From positions 61,605,561 through 61,669,560 of the forward strand of contig NC_088775.1 of the NCBI RefSeq assembly GCF_954871325.1: 64,000 bases of DNA, given 5' to 3'. The notes beneath the pieces were generated by a model. The model ran no database searches and had not been told where the DNA came from. It saw only the letters and a program-made list of their open reading frames with translations. The stretch's first letter is position 1; every line of letters begins with the position of its first letter. This document shows positions 35,150-47,048 of this stretch, piece after piece. The position numbers and the translations under genes are program-made. Origin of the DNA: Gordionus sp. m RMFG-2023. Lineage: Eukaryota; Nematomorpha; Gordioida; Chordodea; Parachordodidae.

Positions 35150-36884
35150 TTTTTAAATATAATGTTTTGCTTTTAATGAAAAATAATTCACCACAAATCT
35201 TTGCAAAATTTTTTTTCTTCTTTTTTTTCCCCCATTTTAACCTGCCCCAACCTATACTTTTAAAGTAATAATATGCCCCTGCCATAAGTATTTGGACTAC
35301 AGCAATTTTTAAATCCAATTATGAAATTAACAAATTCTACAAAACTGTTCCTAACCTTATTTGTTGACATATATTTAAATATAAAACAGATTTCACAGTT
35401 TTAATGAAATCAATTAGTTTATACAAACATGAGGAGAATATAAAGCAAAATACTCATAATTGGGTACTAGCCTAAAAAACCATTTCTTATCTTTTATAGA
35501 GTTATTTTGGTACAAGTTTCAAAAACATTTTTAAGTTTTAAATGAATTTACAATCATAAAAAATTCACGATATCTAATTTTTATTAAATATTAGTGGGAA
35601 AGGTTGCATGTACTTGTATTTTTGGTAAAATATTTCATTTCATTTCATAATTAAAATTTAATTTAGTAATATAAATCTTTATTTTCAAATTCAACATAAA
35701 AAGTTTACCATAAGATAAAATTTTGACTATAAATAATAAAATTATACATATATAAAAATTATATACCATATCTATGTAAAATATATTAGAAAAAACAATA
35801 TTGAAAAAGAAAAATAAAACTATTTAAAAAAAAATTATCTAGGTTAAGTCACCAGGGCTTAATGACCCATATATAGATATACAGTTAGATAGGAAATTTC
35901 AATTAATACTCTTTTGTCAGCCTAGAATTGGAGTGCTCCACTTGGGCAATGTTTAAAATGAGAAAATCAACATTAAAGTTTTAAAGAAAACCTTATTGAT
36001 CAATTTTGACATAGCTATAACTTTGGAAAACATTAATATTTTTTAATCTAGTTTTTATTTTTATATATAATGGAAATAAATAACTTATAACTCAAAAATT
36101 TTGAAAATGTCGAGTGTTACAAGTAACCCTCCTTTGGACTATTGATTAAACAACCTTTGCCTTATTGTTTTGAATAATTTTAAAACTTGATTTCCAAATG
36201 ATCTACAAGTATCTGAAACTAGTGGAATGAACAAAATACATTATTTATGTGGCTATATTTATTATCTTTATGTTTTCTCTGATGGAGTTGGCAGAAAATG
36301 ATCTGGCGAAACGTATAATCTCAAGCAAGGGTATATCCTGGTTTTAGGGGACTGGTGCCATGCTATTAAGAGGTTTGATTGTCAGGGTGGAGGCCAGAGG
36401 GTTTCAGCATGTGATGAATATTAGTAATTTAAAATTAAAATAAGTTATCAGATTTTCATCAATTTTAAGCAAGGTTTAAATATACATATATTATGGTATT
36501 TTTCTTTCTTCAAAATTAGTTTACTAAAATATCTCAACAGATAACTGGTTTTATTTTAGGGAGCATTGTTATTCCATAGTTAACAAAGGGTTTTTTAAAA
36601 TTTGTTTCTCCATTATAATATGAAAAGAATATATCATGCCTATGAAAGTAACCTATTACTTTCCAGACTGATTTTTATTATTTCTTTTATTTTACTATCT
36701 ATTAACTTTATATTTACTTTATGAACTGATTTTATTATTTCTTTTATTTTGCATTATATTAACTTCATAGTTTCTTATATTATTTTGTTAATACTTTCTT
36801 CAATTAACTTATTGATAACTTTGATAAATGATTGTTATTATTATTTATTAACTGATTAAATAAATTGTTAAATTGAATTTTATA
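35150..36884. other. Unassigned AT-rich intergenic DNA
   Basis: No gene is seen. A GC-richer piece at 36285-36420 (TGGCGAAACG, GGGTATATCCTGG, GGGTGGAGGCCAGAGGG) may be a fragment of an exon or repeat but has no long frame. Confidence 0.4.
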
Positions 36885-37740
36885 ACATACTAGCTGATAA
36901 CCTGCCAAGAATGACGGAGTTGAGGGGTAATTAGTTTGTGTATATGATACTAAATATACTTTGTTAATATATTTTATAAAAATATTAAAATTTAGGAGAA
37001 AAAGAGGTAATTTGTGAATCACACCTCATTAGATGTTCTTAATTTAAAGTATGATAACCATCTTTCTTGATGGGCAAAATGAAAAATATATAACTAAGAG
37101 TACCAGAGCTCCCATTAGTCAGCATTCGAGCCTGTCAAAAACGACGGGGAATGAGAATTTTATCCTTACTATTATGATAGTTGTTTGTTATTTGAAAATA
37201 ATATCCAATTTTTATTCTTTATAACCCCCTCCTTCCCCCTTTAAGCCAGGTCCAATCCATTAAGTCTAAATGGTATGTTTTGAGTCAAAATATATTAAAG
37301 CTTTCACTTGATACCCCATAGCAATATTATTTGTTAAAATATTATTGATCACATGCCTAATTAAAATTGAAAAAATTCTCAAGCAAGGTCAAAGGCCATA
37401 ATAATTTTGAACAACCCCAACTAAATATCATAATAATTTTGGTAGTTGAGAACTAGAATAAAATATGGGCTGGTGTTTTGATCAGAGCAAGCCCAGGCCT
37501 GCACAAAAAATTTGTTTTTCAATGTCTATTCCATTGTTAATAATATAATAAATTCTCAAGTGTCCAAGCTGATAATAGTTTTTCCCTAACCCTAGCCAAA
37601 TATAATTTATAAAAATATATTCCAAGCCCAGCCCGACCCATTATAATTTAAAAATTTTTTTCTCAAACCTGGCCAACTTATAATAATTTTGAAATTTTTT
37701 TCCCAAGCCTGGAGCTTCCAATAAAAAAAATAAACATTGA
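36885..37740 (+). repeat. Dispersed repeat with AAGCCCAGCC-type minisatellite tail
   Basis: ACTAGCTGATAACCTGCC at 36890 and CCTGTCAAAAACGACGGGGA at 37131 are repeat starts. The latter, through GAATGAGAATTTT and a C-rich CCCCCTCCTTCCCCC, matches 50505 onward. From about 37370 a ~55-bp phrase (CCAAGCCYGGCC...ATAATAATTTTGAAAAATTTT) recurs five or so times. No coding potential. The superfamily is unknown to me. Confidence 0.65.
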
Positions 37741-37810
37741 TATAATTAAATTACTTTATCAAAATATAGTTTCATATATAAGAAGAATTGTATTACAAAA
37801 TTTAAGATAG

Positions 37811-38025
37811 GGGGGGGGCTGAGTTGGAAAGAACGTTTGCCTATGTAACGTTAAGTCTGGAGATCGAATCCCATTGATGTAAAAAAAATTTTACATTAAG
37901 GTATATAGTCTCCTTCGATTTATTAATATTAAGATGATAGGAAAGTTGATAGAAATTAACATTAAGATGATAGGAAAGTTGAAACAAAATATAAAAATAA
38001 CATTAAGATGATACGAAACGTTCAT
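37811..38025 (+). mobile_element. tRNA-derived SINE
   Basis: The head GGGGCTGAGTTGGAAAGAACG resembles a pol III A box and AGATCGAATCCC (37861-37872) resembles a B box, about 45 bp apart as in a tRNA. An A-rich link follows, then a tail in which AACATTAAGATGATAGGAAA recurs three times at about 50-bp spacing. A sequence inverse to the tail (TTTTCCTATCATCCTAAATT) lies at 38283. Short, no coding sequence. Confidence 0.55.
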
Positions 38026-40163
38026 TTCTTGATTACGGCGAGTATATATATTAGAATTAGATATATAGATGTGAAATTTGTTAGATACAGCAGTTAAAAA
38101 TTTTAATATTAAAATAAAAAATAAAATATTCTTTTAACTTTTTTATTTATTGTCTCCCTACCTATCTTTAACAGAAAAATATCAGTATCTATAAAATTTA
38201 TATTTAGTTTAATGTTAATATTTAAAAATGTAAAAAATTAATAATATCTAATATATATAAACTTCATCATCAAAATATGACGGTTTTCCTATCATCCTAA
38301 ATTATTAAAATCTAAGGTGACTATTTAGCCTGATGTTAATTTTTTTGCCACTACCATTTTCATGATTTCCAGACAATTTTTATTTGCAATATAAGCATTT
38401 ACTTTTTATCAGGGTTTCGAACCGTTTAGTATAACGGTTCGGTTCGTTCCGGTTTTTAGTTTAAAATTTTATAAAGATTTTGTTCCATTTTGGTTTTTTA
38501 AAAAAAAATCATATCAGTTCGGTTCGATTTATAATTTATAACGGTTCTTTTCGGTTTGTTCCGGTTTTTATAAATTTAATTTAAAAAAAAATTAATCATT
38601 AACCATCTATATATTAATTTTAGAGAAAAATCTTTTTAGTTTATAATTTCTTATTTAATTTATCCATGATAATCTAATAGATATTTTTATTAAATTTAGG
38701 AAATATAAATTAGACAAATTAGTTTTTTTTTATTTCATAAATAAATAAGATAAAAACAAAGATGCGTAAATACAATAATGAATAAAATAATATGTATACT
38801 ATACTATTTAGGTTTAAAAAGAGAATTCGTACGGATAACTAAAATATTTTCTAATATTTCAGGATTTAATTTAGTTCTCTGCGCAGAGAGTATAAACTTA
38901 AGGCTTGAAAATGCTCTTTCTACGGAGACCTGCGTAGCTGAAACTGCTAGCACAGTTATAGCTAACTTATAAAGTTCTGGCATACTATTCTTTACATTTT
39001 TCCAATAATTCAAAAGATTAGTATCTTTTTCTAATCTCTCTATATTATCAAATGACCGAATTATATATTCTATTTCTATACATTTATTATAATTTTCGAT
39101 GCCCTGAGAATTATTCTTATTAAGACTTTCATGCGACTTTAATAAATCTTCAAAATCATCATCTAAATTATCCTTCGAATACGAACACGTAAGCATAGTA
39201 TTTAGAATTTCAATATTCTGATTATTTAGATTTTGTATCAAGTTCCAAGTTTTACAAAGATGTTTTCTGGCGATCTCTCTTTCTTCAAAAGTTAAAAATA
39301 CATTATATCTAGGGTCGAGATAAATAGCAGAGCAAAAAACTTCATTTTTGAAATTTATTTCTCGTGCTTTCATCGTATAAACTAAAAGTCTTGCAAATGG
39401 AGTGTCTACTTTACTCGTTTGCATGAGACATTTGATCCACGCAGCATAAAAATCGCCCATTGTCAATTGTTCACTTTGTAAATATTTTGTCAAAACATAA
39501 GCTGGATATAAAGCTTTTAATATGTCACTAATTATTTTTCATTCATTATCTGATAGACATTTTTCGCGATCGCATTGGAGCGATATTTCTTGTCAAAAGC
39601 TTTTTAACTCTAGTAATCTCTCCAACATTAAATAGATAGAGTTCCATCTTGTGCAACAATCTATTGGTGGTTTTTTCAAATTTAATTTTTGAGAGAATAG
39701 CCATTGTTGTCTGATTTCTTATTTTTTTGCAGATGTTTCTTGCTTTATTTATAATGACAATTTCATTTGAATTTTTAATGCAATCATTAATTGCTAATTG
39801 AAATGTATGTGAAGCACATCTAATACCTATTAATATGGATCTGGCATTTGATGCAAGATTAATATTTTCAATATTAAAAGGTTCCTTATTTTCATCATGA
39901 ATTATATCATTATTATTTATATCATCATTATCTATATCATTATTATTTAAATCATCATTAATTAAATAATCGTTAAAGTCATCATCTTCTTTATCGTGTA
40001 GTATTAATAGCTTAATTAACTTAATCATATTTGCTGCATTATCGGTGGTTATTGTGTAAATCTGCTCAATTTTTATTTCATATTCTTTTAGAACATCTAG
40101 AATAATTTTTTTAAGATATTCTGATGTGTGTCGTTCTTTAATCACTTTCATGCATAGAGTCCT

Positions 40164-42612
40164 CCCTCTATTGCACGCTATATCAATTAAAGCGAAATAT
40201 TTATAATACTCATTTTTTTTTACTCTCTATATATATCTAAAGAAGGAAACGATATTTTTTCCCGAATTTTTTAAATATTTCTAAGTTTTTTGGAGTATGT
40301 TAACTAGAATACACAACGCACATATAAGGGTAAAATATTTTTATTTTAATCTTGTAAATTATATAATGTATAAAAATGATATACAAATGCAAAAAATCAG
40401 TTTTTATGAAATATAGTAAAACAATTATTTGCTGGGGTAAAACATAATGATACCCCGCATTTGTCGCACGCTACTTTTGTAATCCCCTTACATCCTGGTA
40501 ATTTGCACCTGACCTTTTTGTCATTATACTTAGGCCAATGTGCAAATTGGTCTTTCCGAATTTCCGAATTTGGTAAACATTGTGCTGTACCTTTTTTACA
40601 CTTTTTTATATATTCCGATTGCACCGATATTCGTTTATTACCCGTTACTGAATTAATGCTTTTATTTCCTTTGCACAATACTTCAACTGATATTTTGAGC
40701 GACTCCTGCTCTTTCCTGGGAATTTGTAACAGGTTACAATCTCTCCGGTACAATAGCCATGAATTAACAAGCATCATGTCAAATATATGAAAGGCTACTC
40801 GGTGATACCATTTTCGGGACCTGATATGAATTCTATATAATGCTAGTAGGGAATCTATAAGATCCACTCCACCCATGTTTTTATTATAATTTTTAACAAT
40901 GGCTGGACATTTTACGTTAATGCTTTCCTTTTTTTTTCTATCGAATCGTTTCACGTCAGATATCGGGTGGGCCCCTATAAAGCTGCTCATTAGATAAACT
41001 GAACGATTGTCAAACCATTTGATTACAGATAATTCTACTCCATTGATCACCGTTTTTTTTTCAACAAAACTTCCTCTTCCTTTTTTTTTGATCTCTTGAT
41101 CTGTCGGCAAAACACAATTTTTGAGGCGATTTGCCCTAACCGTTGATACACATTGTATTCCCCTTTGCGCTAATATAACCAGTAAGTTTATGCTAGAGAA
41201 CCAATTGTCAAAGTATAACTTATAATTTTGATTCAATGGAACTGCGACAACCATGCGCAGAACTGAATTCCCACAAGCTCCTATATCTGGCATACCTTCG
41301 GCTTGGAGAATCTTCCCCATATACATTTTATAATTATAAACAATACCATCATTTCCACATAATAAAAAGAATTTAAAACCCCACTTTTTAGGCTTTTGGG
41401 GGTTGTATTGTTTCATCTTACTTTGTCCCTTGAAAGGAACAACTTGCTCATCGACGCATAGATTTTCTCCTAGTGTAATATCATTTAAAATATTTGTTGT
41501 GATCGTCAGCATAGGTCGTATTTTATGAAGAGCATCATACCCTTAAGTCCCAAAAGGACATGCTTTCGTGTTGTCATTTATGTGAAAACATGATTTTATG
41601 AACTCTCACCTTTTTACTGACATAATGTTAGCTACATTAGCGATTCTAGTATTAGCCGTCCAATATAAACGAGCTCTTGGTAGATTTATAATGCTCATAT
41701 AGAACAAAATTCCTATGAATTGTTCTAATTCATCTAACAGTAAATTAAGGGGTCTGCTTATATCTTTTTGAATAGAATATAGATTTGATTGTTGAATTAT
41801 TGTAGGAAGTATATTTCCCAGTAAAAATTTGAAGTAGTATATCGGATTTTTAACTTTATTGGCGAAGGGTAAACTGCCTTTCCAATCTGGGACTACTCGT
41901 GGGACATTAGTTAAAGAGGATTTCCATATATTTCGTCGTCCTGACAATCCATCATCAGGATGGCTTGAGTCAGAGTCATTGCTTTCAATATCCGAATCAT
42001 CTGATTCAATTGCCCCTAAAAATATTTATTATAGCATAAGAAATACTAAATTTACCAGTATCACATGTTAAATATTCTTCATCAGACGAATCACTCAATT
42101 GAGAATCCTCACTATCTACCGGTATTCTATAATTTATATCACTAGTCATTGAGCTATAAATTTATTTGATAAAATTTTCAATAAATATTTTATTATAACA
42201 AAAATCGTCTAAATGCGCAATGTTAACCTCAGTTAACATACCATATTATTAGAAATAAAAAATGTATTTTTATGTTAAAATTTATAAAAATATAATAATT
42301 ATATAAAATGATATTATTTTTACTAGATTTAAAAATATTTATAGAATTCCACTAGAATTTAAATGATTTATAACGAATCAAAATACGATAAATAAATTTA
42401 AATTTTCAAGGTAGCCATTTTATAAAAAGCGAAAAATAAATGTATAATATTTGATAGAAAAATAATGTTATGTTCATGATTGACGTCTTTATTATAAAAT
42501 ATATATGTGACTTAGAATATACAATGCGCGTTAGATCGTAAAATCAATTATAACAATATTTATAGCAAAATATTTAAGACGTTGCCTCAGGTTTACAAGG
42601 TGCAATAGAGGG
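40164..42612 (-). mobile_element. piggyBac transposon inserted in hAT
   Basis: Both ends carry the 13-bp inverted sequence CCCTCTATTGCAC (40164-40176 and inverse at 42600-42612), fitting piggyBac CCC...GGG ends. They fall exactly where the hAT transposase reading is interrupted. The flanks no longer show intact TTAA; expected TTAA would restore the motif I-K-L-R-T-L, so the target copies look eroded. Size is 2.45 kb with one transposase gene, also on the minus strand. A related TIR-internal phrase (GCGAAATATTTA / GCAAAATATTTA) occurs at both ends. Confidence 0.85.
40397..42150 (-). pseudogene. piggyBac transposase (PGBD type), near complete
   Basis: Start ATG at 42150 (MTSDINYRIPVDSEDS), an acidic N-terminus, a 40-bp GT-AG intron (42055-42016), then HPDDGLSGRRNIWKSS and the open frame to 41606 (PLNLLLDELEQFIGILFYMS). 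A damaged stretch lies at about 41510-41605. The frame 41512-40397 has the three catalytic acids in their usual settings: CVDEQVVPFKGQSKMKQY, YKLYFDNWFSS and MGGVDLIDSLLALY. It ends with a cysteine-rich domain (CKLPGCKG...CDKCGVSLCF). Length is as usual for the family. Only a few breaks, so it is the youngest-looking transposase in the window. Confidence 0.85.
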
Positions 42613-44339
42613 TTTTTTATTTTTCCGTTATTTATAAATTGAATATTGATCCCCAATATGGACCTATCATATCTAGCTGCTATATCTAATTTTAACGAAA
42701 TAAGTTTTTGATATACTTCCTTTTTTATATTTTCCGAAAAATCTAACGCCATTTTTTTAATATTATTGCGTATATTTTCCGAAATGATAGTTAAATTTCC
42801 ACCCAATCCTATAATTATTGGATCTATAATATTTCGAAATGCTTTGTCGTCAATTGATTTTATTGGCCTACCGAACTGTTATTAGCTCGGTGCAGGAGCA
42901 GATTAAAGTTTCTCTATTTATATTGATTTGTATTGTAGTAGTGTTGGACTTAAAAGCATCTTGGATTGTATTATACTGGTTTGCAGTTTTCGTTATTTGA
43001 ATTTTTTTAATAGTCAAATTTTCTTTCTTTTTTCTTAATAATTTGAATTCCCTATTGTGGAATCTTTCTATATGTCGTTCAAGATTTGCAGCATGGTCCC
43101 CAGTTAAGACCTTACCACAATCTTCTATTTTACAAATAGATTGATTTTTTATGGTATCTAATTTAAAATAGGAACGCACAGGATTTGACTTTTCCCGAAC
43201 CATTTAATAGATAACTAAAAAGCTATATGATGATAGATGAAAATCTTTTATTATATAAATAGAATAAATATAAAAGCTTAATAGAAACAATTTTACCTTC
43301 ATTTTTATTTTTTTAAATAACTTGGATTATAGAATTTAAATGACAATAAATAAAATGGTCAGCAATAAATATTTTAATGATGTAATAATTTTTTATTTAT
43401 AAAAATCATATTTTTTTTAAAATTCAGAATTCTAATATTTATTATTAAAATAATATGTTAGTTAGCATACCATTATCATATATAAAAAAAATATTATTAA
43501 AGAATGGCATTTGTAATGAATATTTTTCTAAATCTGTATTTTTAAATAATAAAAATCTTACTTACAAAAATGAATGTAAAAGGTACTTGATTTCTATTAG
43601 ATGTTATTTATTAATAATAGAATTATATAATTTTTTCCTAATTATTAGCAGGTATTATTCTAAAAGCTTATTAATATCTTATATATAAATTTGTTAATTT
43701 AGCCAAGAATAATTATGTCTGATTTTAAGATACTTATCTAAGTAACAGAGGAATTGTCTAATTTCTTATAAATTAAGTATTTAAAGAAAAAACAACAAAC
43801 CTGGTATTATTTGATATATAATGTTGATAATATAAAAATATTTAATTTGATATATAATGTTGATAATATAGAAATATTTAATTTGAAAAGAAATCACCAA
43901 TTTAAAAAATGCCCCCAAGGAAAATTAAAATTTTAAATTTAGGTTAATAATTTAAAATTAATTATTTTTAAAACCGTTTTGAACCGGTTTAAACCGGTTC
44001 AAAATATTTATAACGGTTCGGTCCGCTCTTTTAATATTTTTTTCATAACGGTTCGGTTAAGGTTACGGTCAGAAAATCATAACGGTTCATTCCGATTTTG
44101 CGGTTCCGTTCGGTTCGAACCCCTACTTTTTATTGTATTTAATAATATAAATTGAGGAACATAATCTTTGAGAATAAATTAAAAATAAATGGCATAAAAG
44201 AAATGAATTTTTAAAATTTATTAACACTTCAATTAATCGGAAATTTAAAAATATTATAAAATCTCATTTAAATTATTAATATTTGTATTTACAATTATAA
44301 AAATACAATTATCATGATTTTGAATATAAAATTTAATCA

Positions 44340-44420
44340 ACCCGGGTTCAGAAAATTTCCGAATTCGGTTCGTGTTCAGGAAATTTTTCCATCCAGGTTT
44401 GTGTTCGGTTCGAAACCCTG
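44340..44420. repeat. Isolated hAT end of the CAGGGTTTCGAACC family
   Basis: GGTTTGTGTTCGGTTCGAAACCCTG-type sequence ends at 44420 and is the inverse of the left end of the hAT at 38410. It lies outside that element's target duplication, so it is a separate truncated copy. Confidence 0.55.
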
Positions 44421-44429
44421 ATTTGAACG

Positions 44430-45086
44430 GTAAAAAACAAAATAATAATTTTTAATTTTATACAATGCGAAAACTAAATTTATATACAAAAAATTTATAT
44501 TTAAAAATCAAAACTGAATTTATATTTTTAAACACATCACCTTTTAATTACATACCTTTATTGGGCCATTTATAAAAATTGTTATAGAATGACATATCCA
44601 AAAATGAGGCATTACAGATTCGATTAATAAATAGGGAGGTATGCGAGATTATATTGTTAATGCGATACCTGCACTCCTTATATAACTTTCCTTGTGGCCT
44701 CGGTAAACGCCCGGTCGATAATCATGTTACAGTCTCGGCAATAACATATCTCGTCAATAATTTTTCTCCTCCACCCTGGAATACTTTTGAAACGAAGTTC
44801 TATCATGACCTTATCAATTATTCTCTCCTCTACGACGCAAAATCAGGTTCAGATTTTCATTCTTTTATTAATTTAACCTAACGCGCGATTAATTTTGACA
44901 GAATTATATGATGAAATAATCTTATATACAGTATATTGAACAGGCTTGTTAATCAATCCTTTTAAAAGGATCGAATCACGATATTTTTAAAAAGGGTTTG
45001 TTCATAATTTTTTTTAAAAAGATTCTATAATTTGGGTTTCTTATTTTATAAAATCCTGAATTTCATAATTATATAACACTATTTGA
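44430..45086. other. Spacer with a less AT-rich block, identity unknown
   Basis: At 44600-44885 the base composition is higher in GC and both strands hold open stretches: plus 44654-44881 (MLMRYLHSLYNFPCGLGKRP) and minus, including FKSIPGWRRKIIDEICYCRD. I recognise neither. It may be part of an exon or of an element whose ends are gone. Confidence 0.3.
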
Positions 45087-45289
45087 AGTAATATCAAAGA
45101 CCTGCAGGCCCGGCTATAAACCCGGCCCGGCCCCAAACCCGGATTTTTTATAAAAATTTTTACATTATGAGTTAATGGTTATAGGATTATATTATATTAT
45201 AGTTATGATTAATATAATATTGGGTGATGGTTAACACTACCTAACACCCACAGATCGATCTAATTATTAATTTCCTGCAAATTTATTCA

Positions 45290-45580
45290 AAGTATTAATA
45301 TATTTTTTTATAATTCGTATCTAAATTTTTGCAACATATTTTACCAAAACAATCAAATAAAGGAATATCTTAAATAAGCCCCAATATTCAAGTATTATTA
45401 ATATATTTTTTTATAATTCATATCTAAATTTTTAGAATATATTTTACCAAAACAATCAAATAAAGGAATATCTTAAATAAGCCCCAATATTCAAGTATTA
45501 TTAATATATTTTTTTATAATTCATATCTAAATTTTTAGAATATATTTTACCAAAACAATCAAATAAAGGAATATCACTTC
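45290..45580. repeat. Three tandem copies of a ~102-bp unit inside hAT
   Basis: The phrase AGTATTATTAATATATTTTT ... CCAAAACAATCAAATAAAGG ... TAAGCCCCAATATTC recurs near 45289, 45391 and 45494. The second and third copies are almost identical and the first differs at a few bases. The third copy breaks off at GGAATATCACTTC. Confidence 0.85.
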
Positions 45581-45749
45581 TTAAAGTTTGTAATACCCTT
45601 CAAAGTGAAAAGGAGAAATAAAATTGATTTTACTTAATATAAAGCATTTTTTAATTAAAAAATTTGTTTTACACAAGTATCATTTTATTTCTCTTTTTCT
45701 CTGTCCCAAATTCAAGCAATTACGTATGTAGTCAGGGACAGATCGCAAA

Positions 45750-46145
45750 ATGACGGAAAACTATATAAAAGATTATATTAAATTACAAGAGGCTCAGGAA
45801 GTAAATGAAATACCATCGACCAGTCAAATTACGACTGTTGTTAAAAAAACTGAATCGTTTTATGACAAATGGGGCGATGGTAATTCTGGTAATATGTCAA
45901 TACCCGATGATGAATATTATAATTACATAAATAAAAAAATAGATGAAACATTTAAGGTGGATAATTTGTTAGAGTGGTAGGCGGCTCATCAAAGCGAATT
46001 TCCAATTTTAGCAAAATTGGCAATTCCTGCTTCAAGTGCAAGCTGTGAGCGGAATTTTTCCACTACGAGAATTCTTGAAGAAAGAAGAAGTAATCTTCAA
46101 CCTGAAAAGGTAGATATGCTTCTCTTTCTTCATGATAATTTGTGA
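45750..46145 (+). pseudogene. hAT transposase C-terminal remnant
   Basis: The frame begins MTENYIKDYIKLQEAQEV, includes an acidic linker, and reaches DETFKVDNLLEW, where one stop interrupts. It continues in the same frame as AAHQSEFPILAKLAIPASSA then SCERNFSTTRILEERRSNL and HDNL with a stop at 46145. The latter is the classic hAT dimerisation domain of BED-finger transposases, with a short deletion before IPASSASCER. The catalytic core is absent. Confidence 0.8.
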
Positions 46146-47048
46146 ATTTTTAATATCTTTCTTGAGTATAGGGCTTCGTCAATCATGCTGGTTTTTTACT
46201 TTGCAAACTGTCAAATATTTATTATATTTACCTTGAGTCATGAAAGTTTTTAATCCAACATTTTTCATTATTTTTTTAACAATATTATATAATACAATTA
46301 TCTTCTTTTGTTAAAAATTTATATTATAAAATAAATTATATTAATATTGTGCAATTAGATTATATTTTCAAAATACTATTTATTATACATGCATTTTTTT
46401 AAATAGCGATTTATTTTTATTTTATAAATTAAATAGTAAATTAAATACAATATATTATATTCTCAAAATATTTTCCATTTTTATAAATTAAATATTAGTT
46501 TTATTTTATTTAAATGCAATATAAAATATAGTATATGCACAAAATATTATTACCATTTTTATGAATATTAGTTTTATTTTTATAAATGCAATATAAAATA
46601 TAGTATATGCTCAAAATATCCATTTTTATAAATAACAGTTTTATAATTTTTATAAATTCAATATAATATTCTCAAAATATTAGCTTTTTACATGTATTTT
46701 TTAAATAATAAGCGATAATACTCGCTGAAAAATATGGTAAAATACCTCATAGGTGAATTTTTGTATATATCAGGTCGAATATAATTTTAAAAAATTCCGA
46801 GCCGGGCCTGAAATTTTTAAATCCGGATCGGGCCGGTCCGTAAAAATTTTTTTAAAAAAATATCCGGGCCGGGCCTTAAATTTTTAAATCCGGGCTAGGC
46901 CGTAAAAAATTTTTTTAAAAAATATCCGGGCCGGGCCTAAAAAATTTAAAACCGAGCCGGGCCGGGCCGTGCAAATGGTACCTCTGCAGGTCTCTGAGTA
47001 ATATATTAAATAAATGTTAAAATTATGTGTAATAATATATTTATATAT

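Larger units (their letters stand above)
38804..43203 (-). pseudogene. BED-finger hAT transposase, split by piggyBac
   Basis: N-terminal piece 43203-42868: MVREKSNPVRSYFKLD and a complete BED-type finger (CKIEDCGKVL...NLERHIERFH). Piece 42806-42613: SENIRNNIKKMALDF, ILGINIQFINNGKIK. After the inserted piggyBac: RTLCMKVIKERHTSEYLKK, IYTITTDNAANMIKL (catalytic Asp), RCASHTFQLAINDC, and CTRWNSIYLML near 39635 in another frame. Final piece 39493-38804: FCSAIYLDPRYNVFLTFEE and the dimerisation motif SATQVSVERAFSSLKFILSA. Frame changes near 42850 and 39600-39550 break it. The Asp/Asn run at 39900-39970 (DDLNNNDIDNDDINNND) is an unusual low-complexity insert. Confidence 0.85.
38410..44125 (-). mobile_element. 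hAT transposon hosting a piggyBac insertion
   Basis: Left end CAGGGTTTCGAACCG, right end the inverse of TAGGGGTTCGAACCG; 8-bp TSD CTTTTTAT is perfect (38402-38409 and 44126-44133). Subterminal regions are rich in AACGGTTCGGTTCG repeats on both sides. A minus-strand transposase runs 43203 to 38804 and is split by a piggyBac at 40164-42612. A further end of the same family (GTTCGGTTCGAAACCCTG) lies at 44403-44420 outside the TSD. Confidence 0.93.
45095..46996 (+). mobile_element. hAT deletion derivative with GC-rich ends
   Basis: Left end CAAAGACCTGCAGGCCCGGC, right end the inverse of CAGAGACCTGCAGAGGTACC. The 8-bp TSD AGTAATAT is perfect (45087-45094 and 46997-47004). Subterminal CCCGGCCCGGCCC on the left and repeated GGGCCGGGCC on the right contrast strongly with the AT-rich interior. 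It carries only the C-terminal end of a transposase and an internal tandem repeat. The 189-bp MITE at 48343 has similar ends. Confidence 0.92.

Noticed and set aside
40461-40790. Plus-strand 109-codon frame
   Set aside because: Antisense to the C-terminal part of the piggyBac transposase.
44403-44428. Right end of the hAT that starts at 38410
   Set aside because: Its flank (ATTTGAAC) does not match the left duplication CTTTTTAT, whereas the end at 44125 has a perfect match.
45290-45580. CRISPR-like array
   Set aside because: The three units are contiguous ~102-bp tandem repeats without spacers, inside a eukaryotic hAT.
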